DNA from: Pseudomonadota bacterium
Lineage (GTDB): Bacteria > Pseudomonadota > Gammaproteobacteria > Burkholderiales > Burkholderiaceae_A
Assembly: GCA_002684875.1 (NCBI GenBank)
Contig: NYVY01000004.1
Location: forward strand, 4,074-22,335
DNA length: 18,262 bases
Reading direction: 5' to 3'
Shown here: piece after piece, positions 1-7,635 of the stretch
How positions within the stretch are numbered: the stretch's first letter is position 1
How the letters are laid out: each line of letters begins with the position of its first letter
Made by a program: the position numbers and the translations under genes
The notes under the pieces: model-generated
Database searches by the model: none
Told to the model about the DNA's origin: nothing
Seen by the model: only the letters and a program-made list of their open reading frames with translations

Positions 1-333
1 CTCAGAAGGTATCCAAACGGTGAAGAAAGATGCATTGGATGTAAACTTTGTGAAGCGGTATGTCCTGCTCTTGCTATTACGATAGAAACTGAGGAGCGAG
101 AGGATAATACTAGAAGAACGACTCGCTATGATATTGATCTTACAAAATGTATTTATTGTGGCTTTTGTGAAGAAAGCTGTCCTGTTGATTCAATCGTTGA
201 AACCAATATCCATGAGTATCACGGCGAACAAAAAGGTGACCTATATTTTACCAAGGAAATGTTATTGGCTGTAGGTGATAAGTACGAAGAACAAATAGCG
301 GCGGATCGCCAAAAGGATGCAAGTTATCGCTGA
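1..333 (+). CDS. nuoI: NADH-quinone oxidoreductase subunit I (NuoI), 3' fragment
   Basis: This is the C-terminal 110 residues of NuoI; the 5' end lies outside the window and the TGA stop is at 331-333. NuoI is the 2x[4Fe-4S] ferredoxin-like subunit in the peripheral arm of complex I and relays electrons (clusters N6a/N6b) towards quinone. Two CxxCxxCxxxCP motifs are visible: fragment residues Cys11, 14, 17, 21 and Cys50, 53, 56, 60, the second in the context [13 protein letters not shown]. The flanking residues, including [10 protein letters not shown] before the first motif and [14 protein letters not shown] before the second, match proteobacterial NuoI closely. The nuoJ start follows one base after the stop, so this is the upstream end of the visible nuo operon. 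No defect is seen in the fragment. Confidence 0.97.
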   Translation, partial: LRRYPNGEERCIGCKLCEAVCPALAITIETEEREDNTRRTTRYDIDLTKCIYCGFCEESCPVDSIVETNIHEYHGEQKGDLYFTKEMLLAVGDKYEEQIAADRQKDASYR

Positions 334-334
334 T

Positions 335-925
335 ATGAATGCCATAACTTTTTTATTCTACAGTTTTTCGAGTGTTCTTATTGGTTCGTCTGTTGCGGTA
401 ATAACGGTTAACAATCCAGTTCATGCTGCTTTGTTTTTAATATTATCTTTTTTCTCTGCCGCTGCCCTTTGGATTTTGTTAAGTGCTGAGTTCCTAGCGT
501 TAACATTGGTGTTAGTTTATGTAGGAGCAGTAATGGTTCTATTCCTTTTCGTCATTATGATGGCTAGGTTTGATCTTGAACAAATTAAAAAAAATCTTTT
601 TTCAAATTTAGCCGTAGCTATTCCAGTAGCGGCCGTTTTAATTTTTGAAATGGTCGCTGTCATTGTGTTCGGTTTTTCTGACTCCTCATCGACTAACGTT
701 CCAATTATGTATTCCAATAATACTTATCAGATTGGATTAAGGTTATACACAGAGTTTTTTTTAGCTTTTCAAGTTGCTGCTATTATTTTACTTCTTGCTA
801 TGATAGCTGCTATAGCGATAACGTTAAGAAAAAGAAAGGACGTTAAGGCTCAGAACCCAGCAGAACAAGTCTCAGTTTCTGCATCGGAACGTATTACATT
901 TGTAAAAGTAGAACCTAAGGAATAA
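335..925 (+). CDS. nuoJ: NADH-quinone oxidoreductase subunit J (NuoJ)
   Basis: NuoJ is a small membrane-arm subunit of complex I. From the chosen start it has 196 residues, five likely membrane spans and a polar C-terminal tail. Family hallmarks are the NPVHAALFL stretch (about residues 27-35) and the VYVGAVMVLFLFVIMM segment (about 61-76), which corresponds to the third helix with the pi-bulge that helps couple quinone reduction to proton transfer. I chose ATG335 because MNAITFLFY aligns with the usual NuoJ N-terminus and the start follows the nuoI stop by one base. An in-frame ATG at 317 would add six residues and overlap nuoI by 17 bp. The AAAAGGA at 310-316 abuts ATG317 and lies 18 bp from ATG335, so it is badly placed for both, and the start is not certain. 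Confidence 0.95.
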   Translation: MNAITFLFYSFSSVLIGSSVAVITVNNPVHAALFLILSFFSAAALWILLSAEFLALTLVLVYVGAVMVLFLFVIMMARFDLEQIKKNLFSNLAVAIPVAAVLIFEMVAVIVFGFSDSSSTNVPIMYSNNTYQIGLRLYTEFFLAFQVAAIILLLAMIAAIAITLRKRKDVKAQNPAEQVSVSASERITFVKVEPKE

Positions 926-956
926 TATGTTTAACTACTTAAACCAAGGCGCTTAA

Positions 957-1259
957 GTGTCTCTCGTTAACTTCCTGTTTTTGGGATCCATATTATTTTC
1001 TATCTCAATAATAGGAATCTTTATTAATCGGCAGAATACAATTATTTTACTCATGGCAATAGAGCTTATGCTTTTATCCGTTAATATGAACTTCGTTGCT
1101 TTTTCCTATTTTCTTGGAGATTTACAAGGACAAATTTTTGTTTTTTTTGTTCTTACGGTTGCTGCAGCCGAGGCTGCGATTGGTCTAGCTATTTTGGTGA
1201 TTCTTTTCAGGAAACTAGATACAATCAGAGTGGATAAGTTAGACAGATTGAAAGGGTAA
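957..1259 (+). CDS. nuoK: NADH-quinone oxidoreductase subunit K (NuoK), GTG start
   Basis: NuoK is a 100-residue, three-helix membrane subunit of complex I (usual length about 100). The two buried glutamates used in proton translocation are present: Glu36 in MAIELMLL and Glu72 in AAAEAAIG. The start is a GTG at 957, with AAGG at 946-949 spaced 7 bp upstream. No in-frame ATG gives a plausible protein, because a TAA stop at 954-956 immediately precedes the GTG. The N-terminus beginning [10 protein letters not shown] matches the family. A 31-bp gap separates it from nuoJ, and nuoL starts three bases after its stop, so it is part of the nuo operon. Confidence 0.96.
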   Translation: MSLVNFLFLGSILFSISIIGIFINRQNTIILLMAIELMLLSVNMNFVAFSYFLGDLQGQIFVFFVLTVAAAEAAIGLAILVILFRKLDTIRVDKLDRLKG

Positions 1260-1262
1260 AAC

Positions 1263-3215
1263 TTGTTTTTAATTCATTCCTTAGTGCCAGTTTTGCCTTT
1301 GGCAGCTGCCATCATTGCTGGAATTTTTGGAAGGTTAATCACCGATAGGTTAAGTCACATCGTGACTATCAGTTCAGTTACCTTGTCTTTGATTTTGTCA
1401 GCACTAGTTTTTTACGATACGTTATCTGGTAAATCTTATGACTACCAAGTTTATAAGTGGGCCTCTATCGGTGGAATAGAGTTTGAGATCGGCTTTATGA
1501 TAGACAGGCTTTCAGCAAGCATGCTGTTAGTAGTAAATTTTGTTTCTTTAATGGTGCATATTTATACAATTGGCTACATGGCAGGAGACGTTGGCTACAA
1601 GAGGTTTTTCAGTTACATATCATTATTTACTTTCGCGATGCATATGTTGGTAATGAGTAATAACTTTCTCCAACTCTTTTTTGGATGGGAAGCAGTTGGT
1701 TTAGTTTCTTATTTGTTAATTGGGTTTTGGTTTAAGAAAAAATCTGCGGTCCATGCTAATCTCAAAGCATTTTTAGTTAATAGAGTAGGGGATTTAGGTT
1801 TTTTAATTGGCATAGCTTTAATTGTCGTCAATCTTGGAACATTGAATTTTTCTGAAATGTTTGCTTCGATCAATATCTTAGAAGGTAGAACTGTAACAAC
1901 TACTTTTGGAGAGGTTGACTTACTATCTTTAATTGCTATTTGTTTGTTTATTGGGGCTATGGGAAAATCTGCACAAGTTCCTCTTCATGTTTGGCTTCCA
2001 GACTCGATGGAGGGACCAACGCCGATATCAGCTTTGATTCACGCAGCAACTATGGTTACTGCGGGTATTTTTATGGTCACCCGCCTTTCACCTTTGTTTG
2101 AGTTAGCTGAATGGGCGTTGACAGTTGTTCTTGTTCTTGGAGGAGTTACTGCATTTTTTATGGGGCTTCTGGGAATGTTTCAAAATGATATAAAACGTAT
2201 TATTGCATATTCAACATTGTCTCAGTTAGGTTATATGACCGTCGCATTAGGTTGCTCAGCGTATAGTCTTGCAATCTTCCATTTAATAACTCATGCATTT
2301 TTTAAAGCACTCCTTTTCTTAGGTGCTGGCTCGGTTATTATCGGAATGCACCACGAGCAAGATATAAGAAAGATGGGTGGTATAAAAAAATATATGCCTT
2401 TGACCTATTTACTCATGGTCGTTGGTTCACTTTCATTAATGGGAATACCATTTTTGTCAGGTTATTATTCCAAAGACCTGATTCTTTTGTCACTCGATGC
2501 TTCAGATAAAACCTTTTCAGATGTTATTTATTTCCTTTTAAATGCAGGCGTTGCTATCACGGCATTTTATAGCGTAAGGTTAGTCCTTTTAGTTTTTCAT
2601 GGAAAACCAAGATTTGATGAAGCTAAGCTTGCTCCTCGTGAGTCCCCAAAAGTTGTAACTTTTCCATTAATTTGTTTGGCGGCACCTTCAATTTTTCTTG
2701 GATACTTTATGCTGGAACCTTTTGTAATCAATAATTTTTTGTCGGAAATAATAAACGTACGCTCACAAAACGATTCGGTTACTCCAGTTGTAAACTCTCT
2801 TGCTTCTGCATTTGAATTTGGACTTCACGGATTATTTTCTAAACCAGTAATACTAATTGTTATTGGATCGGTTAGTGCATATTTAATTTATCGATTTTAT
2901 CCTGCATTTTCTGATAAATGCGCTAATGACAAAAGTTATTTTTTCAAAACTATCAGAGAAAAATATTATTTTGACCATTTTTATCTGAATTACCTTGTTA
3001 GGTTTGCGACCAAAACCGGTGAAAGTTTATACAATTGGTCTGAACGTATTATTATCGATAAATTTTTAGTTCATGGCGTTGTCAACGTAACAAAAAAAAC
3101 AGCTAGTTTTGTAAGAGAATCACAAACGGGTTTTGTTTTTCACTATGCAATTTCAATGATAGTTGGGATAGGTGTGTTTTTGTGGTGGTTCATTCCAGAT
3201 CCAGGAGTTAAATAA
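1263..3215 (+). CDS. nuoL: NADH-quinone oxidoreductase subunit L (NuoL), TTG start
   Basis: NuoL is the distal antiporter-like proton-pumping subunit of complex I. At 650 residues it is a little longer than the E. coli protein (613). Key charged residues are visible: Glu143 in FFGWEAVGLVSY, Lys235 in GAMGKSAQ, His242 in PLHVWLPD and His260 in SALIHAATM. The C-terminal part (about 500-650) carries the region expected for the long lateral helix and final anchor, with a FDHFYLNYLV segment typical of NuoL. Translation appears to start at TTG1263: AAAGGG at 1251-1256 sits 6 bp upstream and overlaps the end of nuoK, and no ATG lies nearby in frame. The nuoM start lies two to five bases past its stop. 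Confidence 0.97.
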   Translation: MFLIHSLVPVLPLAAAIIAGIFGRLITDRLSHIVTISSVTLSLILSALVFYDTLSGKSYDYQVYKWASIGGIEFEIGFMIDRLSASMLLVVNFVSLMVHIYTIGYMAGDVGYKRFFSYISLFTFAMHMLVMSNNFLQLFFGWEAVGLVSYLLIGFWFKKKSAVHANLKAFLVNRVGDLGFLIGIALIVVNLGTLNFSEMFASINILEGRTVTTTFGEVDLLSLIAICLFIGAMGKSAQVPLHVWLPDSMEGPTPISALIHAATMVTAGIFMVTRLSPLFELAEWALTVVLVLGGVTAFFMGLLGMFQNDIKRIIAYSTLSQLGYMTVALGCSAYSLAIFHLITHAFFKALLFLGAGSVIIGMHHEQDIRKMGGIKKYMPLTYLLMVVGSLSLMGIPFLSGYYSKDLILLSLDASDKTFSDVIYFLLNAGVAITAFYSVRLVLLVFHGKPRFDEAKLAPRESPKVVTFPLICLAAPSIFLGYFMLEPFVINNFLSEIINVRSQNDSVTPVVNSLASAFEFGLHGLFSKPVILIVIGSVSAYLIYRFYPAFSDKCANDKSYFFKTIREKYYFDHFYLNYLVRFATKTGESLYNWSERIIIDKFLVHGVVNVTKKTASFVRESQTGFVFHYAISMIVGIGVFLWWFIPDPGVK

Positions 3216-3220
3216 AATTG

Positions 3221-4711
3221 ATGACTGATTTACCTATATTATCTTTTGCTATTTGGGTTCCAATATCTGTTGGATTGGTAGTGCTTGTTTTGGGTTTGAT
3301 TCCTGGAAATTTTTCTAACTCAACGATAAAAACTGTGGGATTTTTTGCTTCATTGATCTCATTAGGTTCAAGTGTGCTGCCTTTATTATATTTTCAATCA
3401 GGTTTCGCCAGTATGCAGTTAGTGGAAAGATTTTTTTGGATAAAAAGCTTAGGTATTAGTTACTTTCTTGGTGTTGATGGTATCTCAATTTTTTTTATCC
3501 CTCTAACTGGGCTAGTTACTTTCATTGTTATCTTGTCTGCTTGGGAGGTGATAGGTAAAAAAGTATCTTTATATATTGGAAACTTTTTACTCTTATCAGG
3601 TTTGTTAAATGGAGTTTTTTCTGCCTTAGATGGAATCCTCTTTTATATTTTTTTTGAGGCAACGTTAATCCCTATGTATTTTATCATTGGTATATGGGGC
3701 GGTCCTAATCGGATATATGCCTCCATAAAGTTTTTTCTTTATACGCTTCTAGGGTCGCTATTAGCTTTGGTCGCTTTGATTTACCTTTATCAAATATCTG
3801 GTTCGTTTTCAATTTTGGACTGGCATAACAAAGGTATTGATTTGACGACACAATACTATATCTTTGCTGCTTTCTTTATGGCGTTCGCTGTAAAGATACC
3901 TATGTGGCCTATCCACACCTGGTTACCAGATGCGCACGTTGAGGCACCAACTGGTGGGTCAATTATATTGGCCGCTATAATGTTAAAGCTCGGGGGATAC
4001 GGTTTTCTAAGAATTAGTCTTCCAGTTTTGCCTGAGGCCTCACAGGCTCTTTCAATGTTAATAATTGTTTTGTCTCTCATAGCCATCAGTTATATTGCTT
4101 TGGTGGCATTGATTCAGGAAGATATGAAAAGATTGGTTGCATATTCCTCAATTGCCCACATGGGTTTTGTTACTTTGGGGATTTTTCTTTTTTCACCCCT
4201 TGGAGTTCAGGGAGCTATTTTTCAGATGATTTCACATGGGTTTATATCTGGTGCAATGTTTTTTTCTATTGGGGTGCTTTACGATCGCATTCATAGTAGG
4301 AAAATTTCAGACTACGGAGGGGTGTGTAATACTATGCCAATTTTCGCTGGTTTTTTTGTTTTCTTTGCGATGGCAAACTGCGGTCTTCCTGTTACCAGTG
4401 GCTTCGTTGGTGAATTTTTTGTAATTCTTGCGGCTATTAAGGAAAATATCCTCGTTGGATCTTTAGCAGCTTTAACGCTCGTTTTAGGTGCTGCGTATTC
4501 CCTTTTCTTAGTGAAAAAAGTTTTTTATGGAGAAGTCGCTAATGAAAAAGTTGCAAATTTGGTTGATGTGAATGGTCGGGAAAAATTTTTATTATTAATC
4601 TTTTCTTTTTTTATACTTCTTTTCGGAATCAAACCAAGTCTAATAACAGATGTTACTCAGGCTAGCGTTGATAATCTCACAAATCATGTGTCTCGGGGGA
4701 AACAACCTTAA
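3221..4711 (+). CDS. nuoM: NADH-quinone oxidoreductase subunit M (NuoM)
   Basis: NuoM is the middle antiporter-like proton pump of complex I, here 496 residues with about 14 hydrophobic spans. Diagnostic residues are Glu146 in FFEATLIPMYF, Lys225 in AVKIPMWP and His232 in the IHTWLPDAHVEAPT block, followed by the conserved GGSIILAAIMLKLGGYG segment. The start is ATG3221; a TTG directly before it (3218) is also in frame. AGGAG at 3203-3207 lies 13 bp from the ATG and 10 bp from the TTG, so the difference is one residue and cannot be settled here. It follows nuoL after 5 bp and precedes nuoN by 23 bp. Confidence 0.96.
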   Translation: MTDLPILSFAIWVPISVGLVVLVLGLIPGNFSNSTIKTVGFFASLISLGSSVLPLLYFQSGFASMQLVERFFWIKSLGISYFLGVDGISIFFIPLTGLVTFIVILSAWEVIGKKVSLYIGNFLLLSGLLNGVFSALDGILFYIFFEATLIPMYFIIGIWGGPNRIYASIKFFLYTLLGSLLALVALIYLYQISGSFSILDWHNKGIDLTTQYYIFAAFFMAFAVKIPMWPIHTWLPDAHVEAPTGGSIILAAIMLKLGGYGFLRISLPVLPEASQALSMLIIVLSLIAISYIALVALIQEDMKRLVAYSSIAHMGFVTLGIFLFSPLGVQGAIFQMISHGFISGAMFFSIGVLYDRIHSRKISDYGGVCNTMPIFAGFFVFFAMANCGLPVTSGFVGEFFVILAAIKENILVGSLAALTLVLGAAYSLFLVKKVFYGEVANEKVANLVDVNGREKFLLLIFSFFILLFGIKPSLITDVTQASVDNLTNHVSRGKQP

Positions 4712-4734
4712 ATGATTTATTTCAGAGTTAAAGT

Positions 4735-6237
4735 ATGCACAATTTTATGAGTCTTAATTTTTTTACAGCCTATGCAGAGCTATTTATATTTGCTTTATTA
4801 GTAACCTTTCTTATTTGCACGTTAGTTTTTAAAGAGACCTATAAAAACTTTCTTTATAATTCTGTTTTGGTGGTTATTTTTCTTCTTGGACTTTTTCTTA
4901 TCAGAGATTCATTTTTTTCGACATCGATTGAAAATGCTTTCAATGGTATGTATACCTCAGATCCTCTTACAAAATTCTTAAAGGGGGTTATTTGTATTTT
5001 CTTTTCACTATCTCAGTACTACTGCAAAAAATTTCTTGAAATACGAAAAATTCCTGGTCCAGAATTTTTGTTGATATCAACTTTTGCGTTATTAGGTCAA
5101 TTATTAATGATGTCTTCGAATAGCCTATTAATAATTTATTTAGGTATCGAATTGCTTTCCCTTTCATTAATATCTTTGGTTGCCCTTAATAGAGATAACA
5201 GCGATTCTATTGAGGCAGCAATAAAGTTTTTTGTCCTCGCGGCTTTAGCCTCAGGGTTTTTACTTTATGGTATCTCTATGGTTTATGGAGCCACTGGGTC
5301 ATTTGATTTAAATGGAATATCTGACCAGATTTTATCAGACGGTGCCAACAAAGTAATTGTGATATTTGGATTAGTTTTTATCATTTGTGGACTAGCCTTT
5401 AAACTAGGGTTGGTCCCTTTTCACATGTGGATACCAGATATTTACCAGGGGGCATCTCTTCCAATGACAATGGTTATTGGCTCTACTCCAAAGTTGGCGG
5501 CTATTATGCTTGGATATCGCGTATTATTTGAAGGTTTTGCTAGTTTGTTAGACGACTGGCAAAATATGTTTTTAATTATGGCTATACTTTCTTTAGGTTT
5601 AGGTAATTTAGTCGCAGTGGTCCAAACAAGTTTTAAAAGGTTAATGGGTTATTCTGGTATTGCTAATGTTGGGTTTTTAGCTGCGGCGATTTCGTCTGTC
5701 CAATATGGGGGAGAAAACGAGACTTTGTTCTCACTAGATGCGCTCACTGCCTTTTTTGCTTATGGAGTTATTTACCTATTGAGCTTTGTAGGGGCCTTTG
5801 GCTGTTTATTACTCTTGGCTGACAATGATAAAATATCGAGTGATTTAATTTCTAATTTGAAGTATGTTATGAAGGCAAATCCAGTTGTTGGATGGTGCCT
5901 AGTTCTCTTTATGCTCTCAATGGCAGGAATTCCTCCTACAATTGGTTTTTATGCAAAATTTTTCGTTTTAGAGGTATTAATAAGTTCTGAGCAAATTATC
6001 ATTGCTGTTTTTGCTGTACTGATGTCTGCGGTTGGTGCATATTATTACTTAAAAGTAATTAAGGTTTTATTGTTTGATGGCTACAGTCTCGCAGACCAAA
6101 CTAAACAAATTTCCCTTGGAGCTAGTAATAATATTTTTATTTTGATTAACGCTTCCTCTGTGATAATACTGGGGTTTTTTCCTTATATAATTTTTAATAA
6201 TATTAATTTTCTTATTGGTACATCATTTTTCTCTTAA
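4735..6237 (+). CDS. nuoN: NADH-quinone oxidoreductase subunit N (NuoN)
   Basis: NuoN is the third antiporter-like subunit of the complex I membrane arm, 500 residues long (family about 480-500). Key residues are Glu139 in YLGIELLSLSL, Lys223 in AFKLGLVPFH and His230 in the same block, followed by MWIPDIYQGASLPMT. The ATG at 4735 has only a weak purine stretch upstream (CAGAGTTAAAG). A second in-frame ATG at 4747 would remove four residues. The AYAE motif soon after the start is typical of the NuoN N-terminus. It is the last nuo gene. No terminator-like hairpin follows, and the NUDIX gene begins five bases downstream, which suggests read-through into the next genes. Confidence 0.96.
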   Translation: MHNFMSLNFFTAYAELFIFALLVTFLICTLVFKETYKNFLYNSVLVVIFLLGLFLIRDSFFSTSIENAFNGMYTSDPLTKFLKGVICIFFSLSQYYCKKFLEIRKIPGPEFLLISTFALLGQLLMMSSNSLLIIYLGIELLSLSLISLVALNRDNSDSIEAAIKFFVLAALASGFLLYGISMVYGATGSFDLNGISDQILSDGANKVIVIFGLVFIICGLAFKLGLVPFHMWIPDIYQGASLPMTMVIGSTPKLAAIMLGYRVLFEGFASLLDDWQNMFLIMAILSLGLGNLVAVVQTSFKRLMGYSGIANVGFLAAAISSVQYGGENETLFSLDALTAFFAYGVIYLLSFVGAFGCLLLLADNDKISSDLISNLKYVMKANPVVGWCLVLFMLSMAGIPPTIGFYAKFFVLEVLISSEQIIIAVFAVLMSAVGAYYYLKVIKVLLFDGYSLADQTKQISLGASNNIFILINASSVIILGFFPYIIFNNINFLIGTSFFS

Positions 6238-6242
6238 CAAAT

Positions 6243-6842
6243 ATGAAAAAATTAAATGGTTTTTCCAATAGTTCTGGTTCATTGAATGAAAAACAGACAA
6301 GCACAAAAAAAATTTTTGAAGGACAGTTCTTAAATTTATTTGAAGATGAAGTAATCGCAGCTGATAATATAAAAAGTAAAAGAGAATATTTTACCCATCC
6401 AGGGGCAGTTGCTATTGTTCCCATTTTGAAAAATGGAAATTTACTTATCGAACGCCAATGGCGCTATCCTATTAATCGAGCAATAATAGAGTTTCCAGCA
6501 GGCAAGCTTGACCGCGGAGAGGATCCTTTACCTGCCGCAAAAAGAGAACTTGAAGAGGAGACTGGTTTTTCATCAAATTCTTGGTGTAATGTTGGAAAAT
6601 TCCTTCCTGCGCCAGCATATTCAGACGAAGTTATTTTTTTATATTTTGCCGACTCGGTAGAATATATTGGTGATCAAACCACTGATCCTGGTGAGTGTAT
6701 TGAATTATTTGAGGTTTCGTTGGGAGAGTTTTTTAAAATGGTAGAGAGTAATGAGATCGTTGATGCGAAAACCCTTGTTTTAGCTCTTTGGCTTAAAAGA
6801 ATGAAGGAAGGGTTGTTCAAACCTAGATGGAAAAGTTATTGA
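6243..6842 (+). CDS. NUDIX hydrolase, ADP-ribose pyrophosphatase-like
   Basis: This 199-residue protein carries a perfect NUDIX box, GX5EX7REUXEEXGU, at residues 87-109 (G87, E93, R101-E102, E105-E106, G108). These residues bind the Mg2+ ions used to cleave X-linked nucleoside diphosphates. The preceding RQWRYP and EFPAGKLDRGE segments and the later AYSDE loop (about residues 123-127) resemble ADP-ribose pyrophosphatases, which split ADP-ribose into AMP and ribose-5-phosphate. The substrate is inferred from family resemblance only. The ATG at 6243 has no clear Shine-Dalgarno and is five bases after the nuoN stop, so it probably depends on translation of nuoN. A NUDIX gene near the end of the nuo operon is known in betaproteobacteria and may reflect salvage of NAD(H) breakdown products. 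Confidence 0.9.
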   Translation: MKKLNGFSNSSGSLNEKQTSTKKIFEGQFLNLFEDEVIAADNIKSKREYFTHPGAVAIVPILKNGNLLIERQWRYPINRAIIEFPAGKLDRGEDPLPAAKRELEEETGFSSNSWCNVGKFLPAPAYSDEVIFLYFADSVEYIGDQTTDPGECIELFEVSLGEFFKMVESNEIVDAKTLVLALWLKRMKEGLFKPRWKSY

Positions 6843-6850
6843 GGAAAAAA

Positions 6851-7099
6851 ATGGGGAAAAAGGAACCAATTGCTGACTTAGAAGCTCACAATACGGCGAG
6901 GGAAAATGTTGTTCGGGAACAAACTGCCAAACTAGATGACTATATTGTAAAAAAGTACGGTTTAAAAAAGGCTAATTCTGAACCTAACAAGGTCGAGGAA
7001 GAAAAAGGTGCCATCGACCGTAAGTCGAAAGAAATAGAACCTAGTAAAAAAAACACACCAATTGAAAGCGACAAGGCTGAACAAGCTAAAAAAGAATGA
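6851..7099 (+). CDS. small highly charged protein of unknown function
   Basis: I do not recognise this gene. It encodes 82 residues dominated by Lys and Glu, with a hydrophilic N-terminal part that could form a helix (about residues 6-45) and a very polar, probably disordered tail (about 46-82). It has no Cys or Trp, no signal peptide and no membrane segment. ATG6851 is preferred over the in-frame ATG at 6827 because GAGGA at 6841-6845 is 5 bp upstream of it, and the longer form would overlap the NUDIX gene. The stop overlaps the next start (ATGA at 7096-7099). The good ribosome binding site and the overlaps on an operon-like strand argue for a real gene, but nothing shows its role. Confidence 0.6.
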   Translation: MGKKEPIADLEAHNTARENVVREQTAKLDDYIVKKYGLKKANSEPNKVEEEKGAIDRKSKEIEPSKKNTPIESDKAEQAKKE

Positions 7100-7311
7100 A
7101 GAGAGCATTAAAAAAAGAACTTTATTTAATACTTACGTGTCTTGTGTTAGTGGGGTCTACTATATCCTTTTTATATGCTTTTCACTGCCCAGTCATACAA
7201 GAATCAAGAGATAGCGTCAGAAAACAGGGTCTTTTTCTTGTACAGTTGTATAAAGTTTTCGGTACTAAAGGAATTAAAGAATTTCATCAACTGTCAGGTG
7301 ATCGACGCTAG
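7096..7311 (+). CDS. small single-span membrane protein of unknown function
   Basis: I do not recognise this 71-residue protein. It has a basic N-terminus (KRALKKE), one hydrophobic span (about residues 9-29, LYLILTCLVLVGSTISFLYAF without the last residue) and a basic, soluble C-terminal part ending in GDRR. This predicts a membrane anchor, with the C-terminus probably outside if the positive-inside rule is driven by the N-terminus. The hydrophobic part could alternatively be an uncleaved signal sequence. Its ATG overlaps the stop of the previous gene by four bases (ATGA), which suggests translational coupling with the charged protein. It is the last gene before the tRNA, and no hairpin terminator is seen after it. 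Confidence 0.5.
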   Translation: MKRALKKELYLILTCLVLVGSTISFLYAFHCPVIQESRDSVRKQGLFLVQLYKVFGTKGIKEFHQLSGDRR

Positions 7312-7339
7312 GAATTATGTTGTCTGTTGAACTATAGGT

Positions 7340-7345
7340 TATAAT
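7340..7345 (+). promoter_or_regulatory. candidate -10 element for tRNA-Ser
   Basis: A perfect TATAAT lies at 7340-7345, 9 bp before the mature tRNA 5' end, so the leader would be only a few bases. No good -35 hexamer is seen at 16-18 bp: TTGTCT at 7320-7325 is only 14 bp away. The tRNA could also be transcribed by read-through from upstream. Confidence 0.35.
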
Positions 7346-7354
7346 TTTAGACTA

Positions 7355-7444
7355 GGAGGGTTGGCAGAGTGGTCGAATGCACTGGTCTTGAAAACCAGCG
7401 AGGGGGCAACCTCTCCGTGAGTTCGAATCTCACACCCTCCGCCA
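7355..7444 (+). tRNA. tRNA-Ser (anticodon UGA)
   Basis: The cloverleaf can be folded by eye. The 7-bp acceptor stem is GGAGGGT (7355-7361) with ACCCTCC, followed by discriminator G and an encoded CCA (7442-7444). The anticodon stem is CTGGT/ACCAG (7382-7386 and 7394-7398), with loop CTTGAAA and anticodon TGA at 7389-7391. The long variable arm (GAGG...CCTC) is typical of class II tRNAs, and the T arm is GTGAG TTCGAAT CTCAC. UGA reads UCA and wobble UCN serine codons. T-rich sequence follows at 7452-7469. No second copy of its 3' end was found in the window, so there is no sign that it serves as an attachment site here. Confidence 0.97.
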
Positions 7445-7586
7445 GTAAAATTCTTTTTCCTTTTATTTTAGGTAATTTTTCAAAAAGCCAACATTTTTCC
7501 CGCATAATTTCTATTTCAGAGCCCATTAGTAGGGTGAGATCTGTCGGAACCTCGGTTTGTGTTAGAACTTTTTTCAAAATCAGTAG

Positions 7587-7614
7587 TTGGGGAAGTTGCA
7601 GTGATTGTTATAAT
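7587..7614 (+). promoter_or_regulatory. candidate sigma-70 promoter for the SMP-30-like gene
   Basis: TTGGGG (7587-7592) and a perfect TATAAT (7609-7614) are separated by 16 bp. The predicted transcription start near 7621 would leave a leader of about 15 bases that contains the strong AAGGAG (7625-7630), 5 bp before the ATG. The -10 and the ribosome site are convincing; the -35 is weak. The rest of the spacer after the tRNA (7445-7586) shows no recognisable gene. Confidence 0.5.
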
Positions 7615-7635
7615 TGAGCGCATAAAGGAGCGGTT

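Noticed and set aside
927..956. Nine-codon ATG...TAA frame between nuoJ and nuoK whose stop directly precedes the nuoK GTG
   Set aside because: It could be a leader peptide, but it is very short, lacks a ribosome site and may exist by chance; it mainly serves to show that nuoK cannot start further upstream.
4236..4424. Second open frame of 62 codons inside nuoM on the same strand, and other open frames within nuo, purL and ybiT on both strands
   Set aside because: These overlap strongly supported genes in other frames, lack ribosome sites and look like by-products of AT-rich coding sequence.
7355..7444. tRNA-Ser as attachment site for an integrated element
   Set aside because: No repeat of its 3' end, integrase or mobile gene is present in the window.
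7347..7577. Minus-strand open frame of 76 codons across the tRNA, containing a GVRFELTE...PPRWFSRPVHSTTLP-like segment
   Set aside because: This is the well-known false translation of the antisense of a tRNA-Ser gene; it lacks a ribosome site and starts with TTG.
7369..7617. Plus-strand open frame of 82 codons through the tRNA and the following spacer
   Set aside because: It begins inside the tRNA, has no ribosome site and no protein-like pattern. The spacer is better read as the T-rich tRNA trailer plus the promoter of the next gene.
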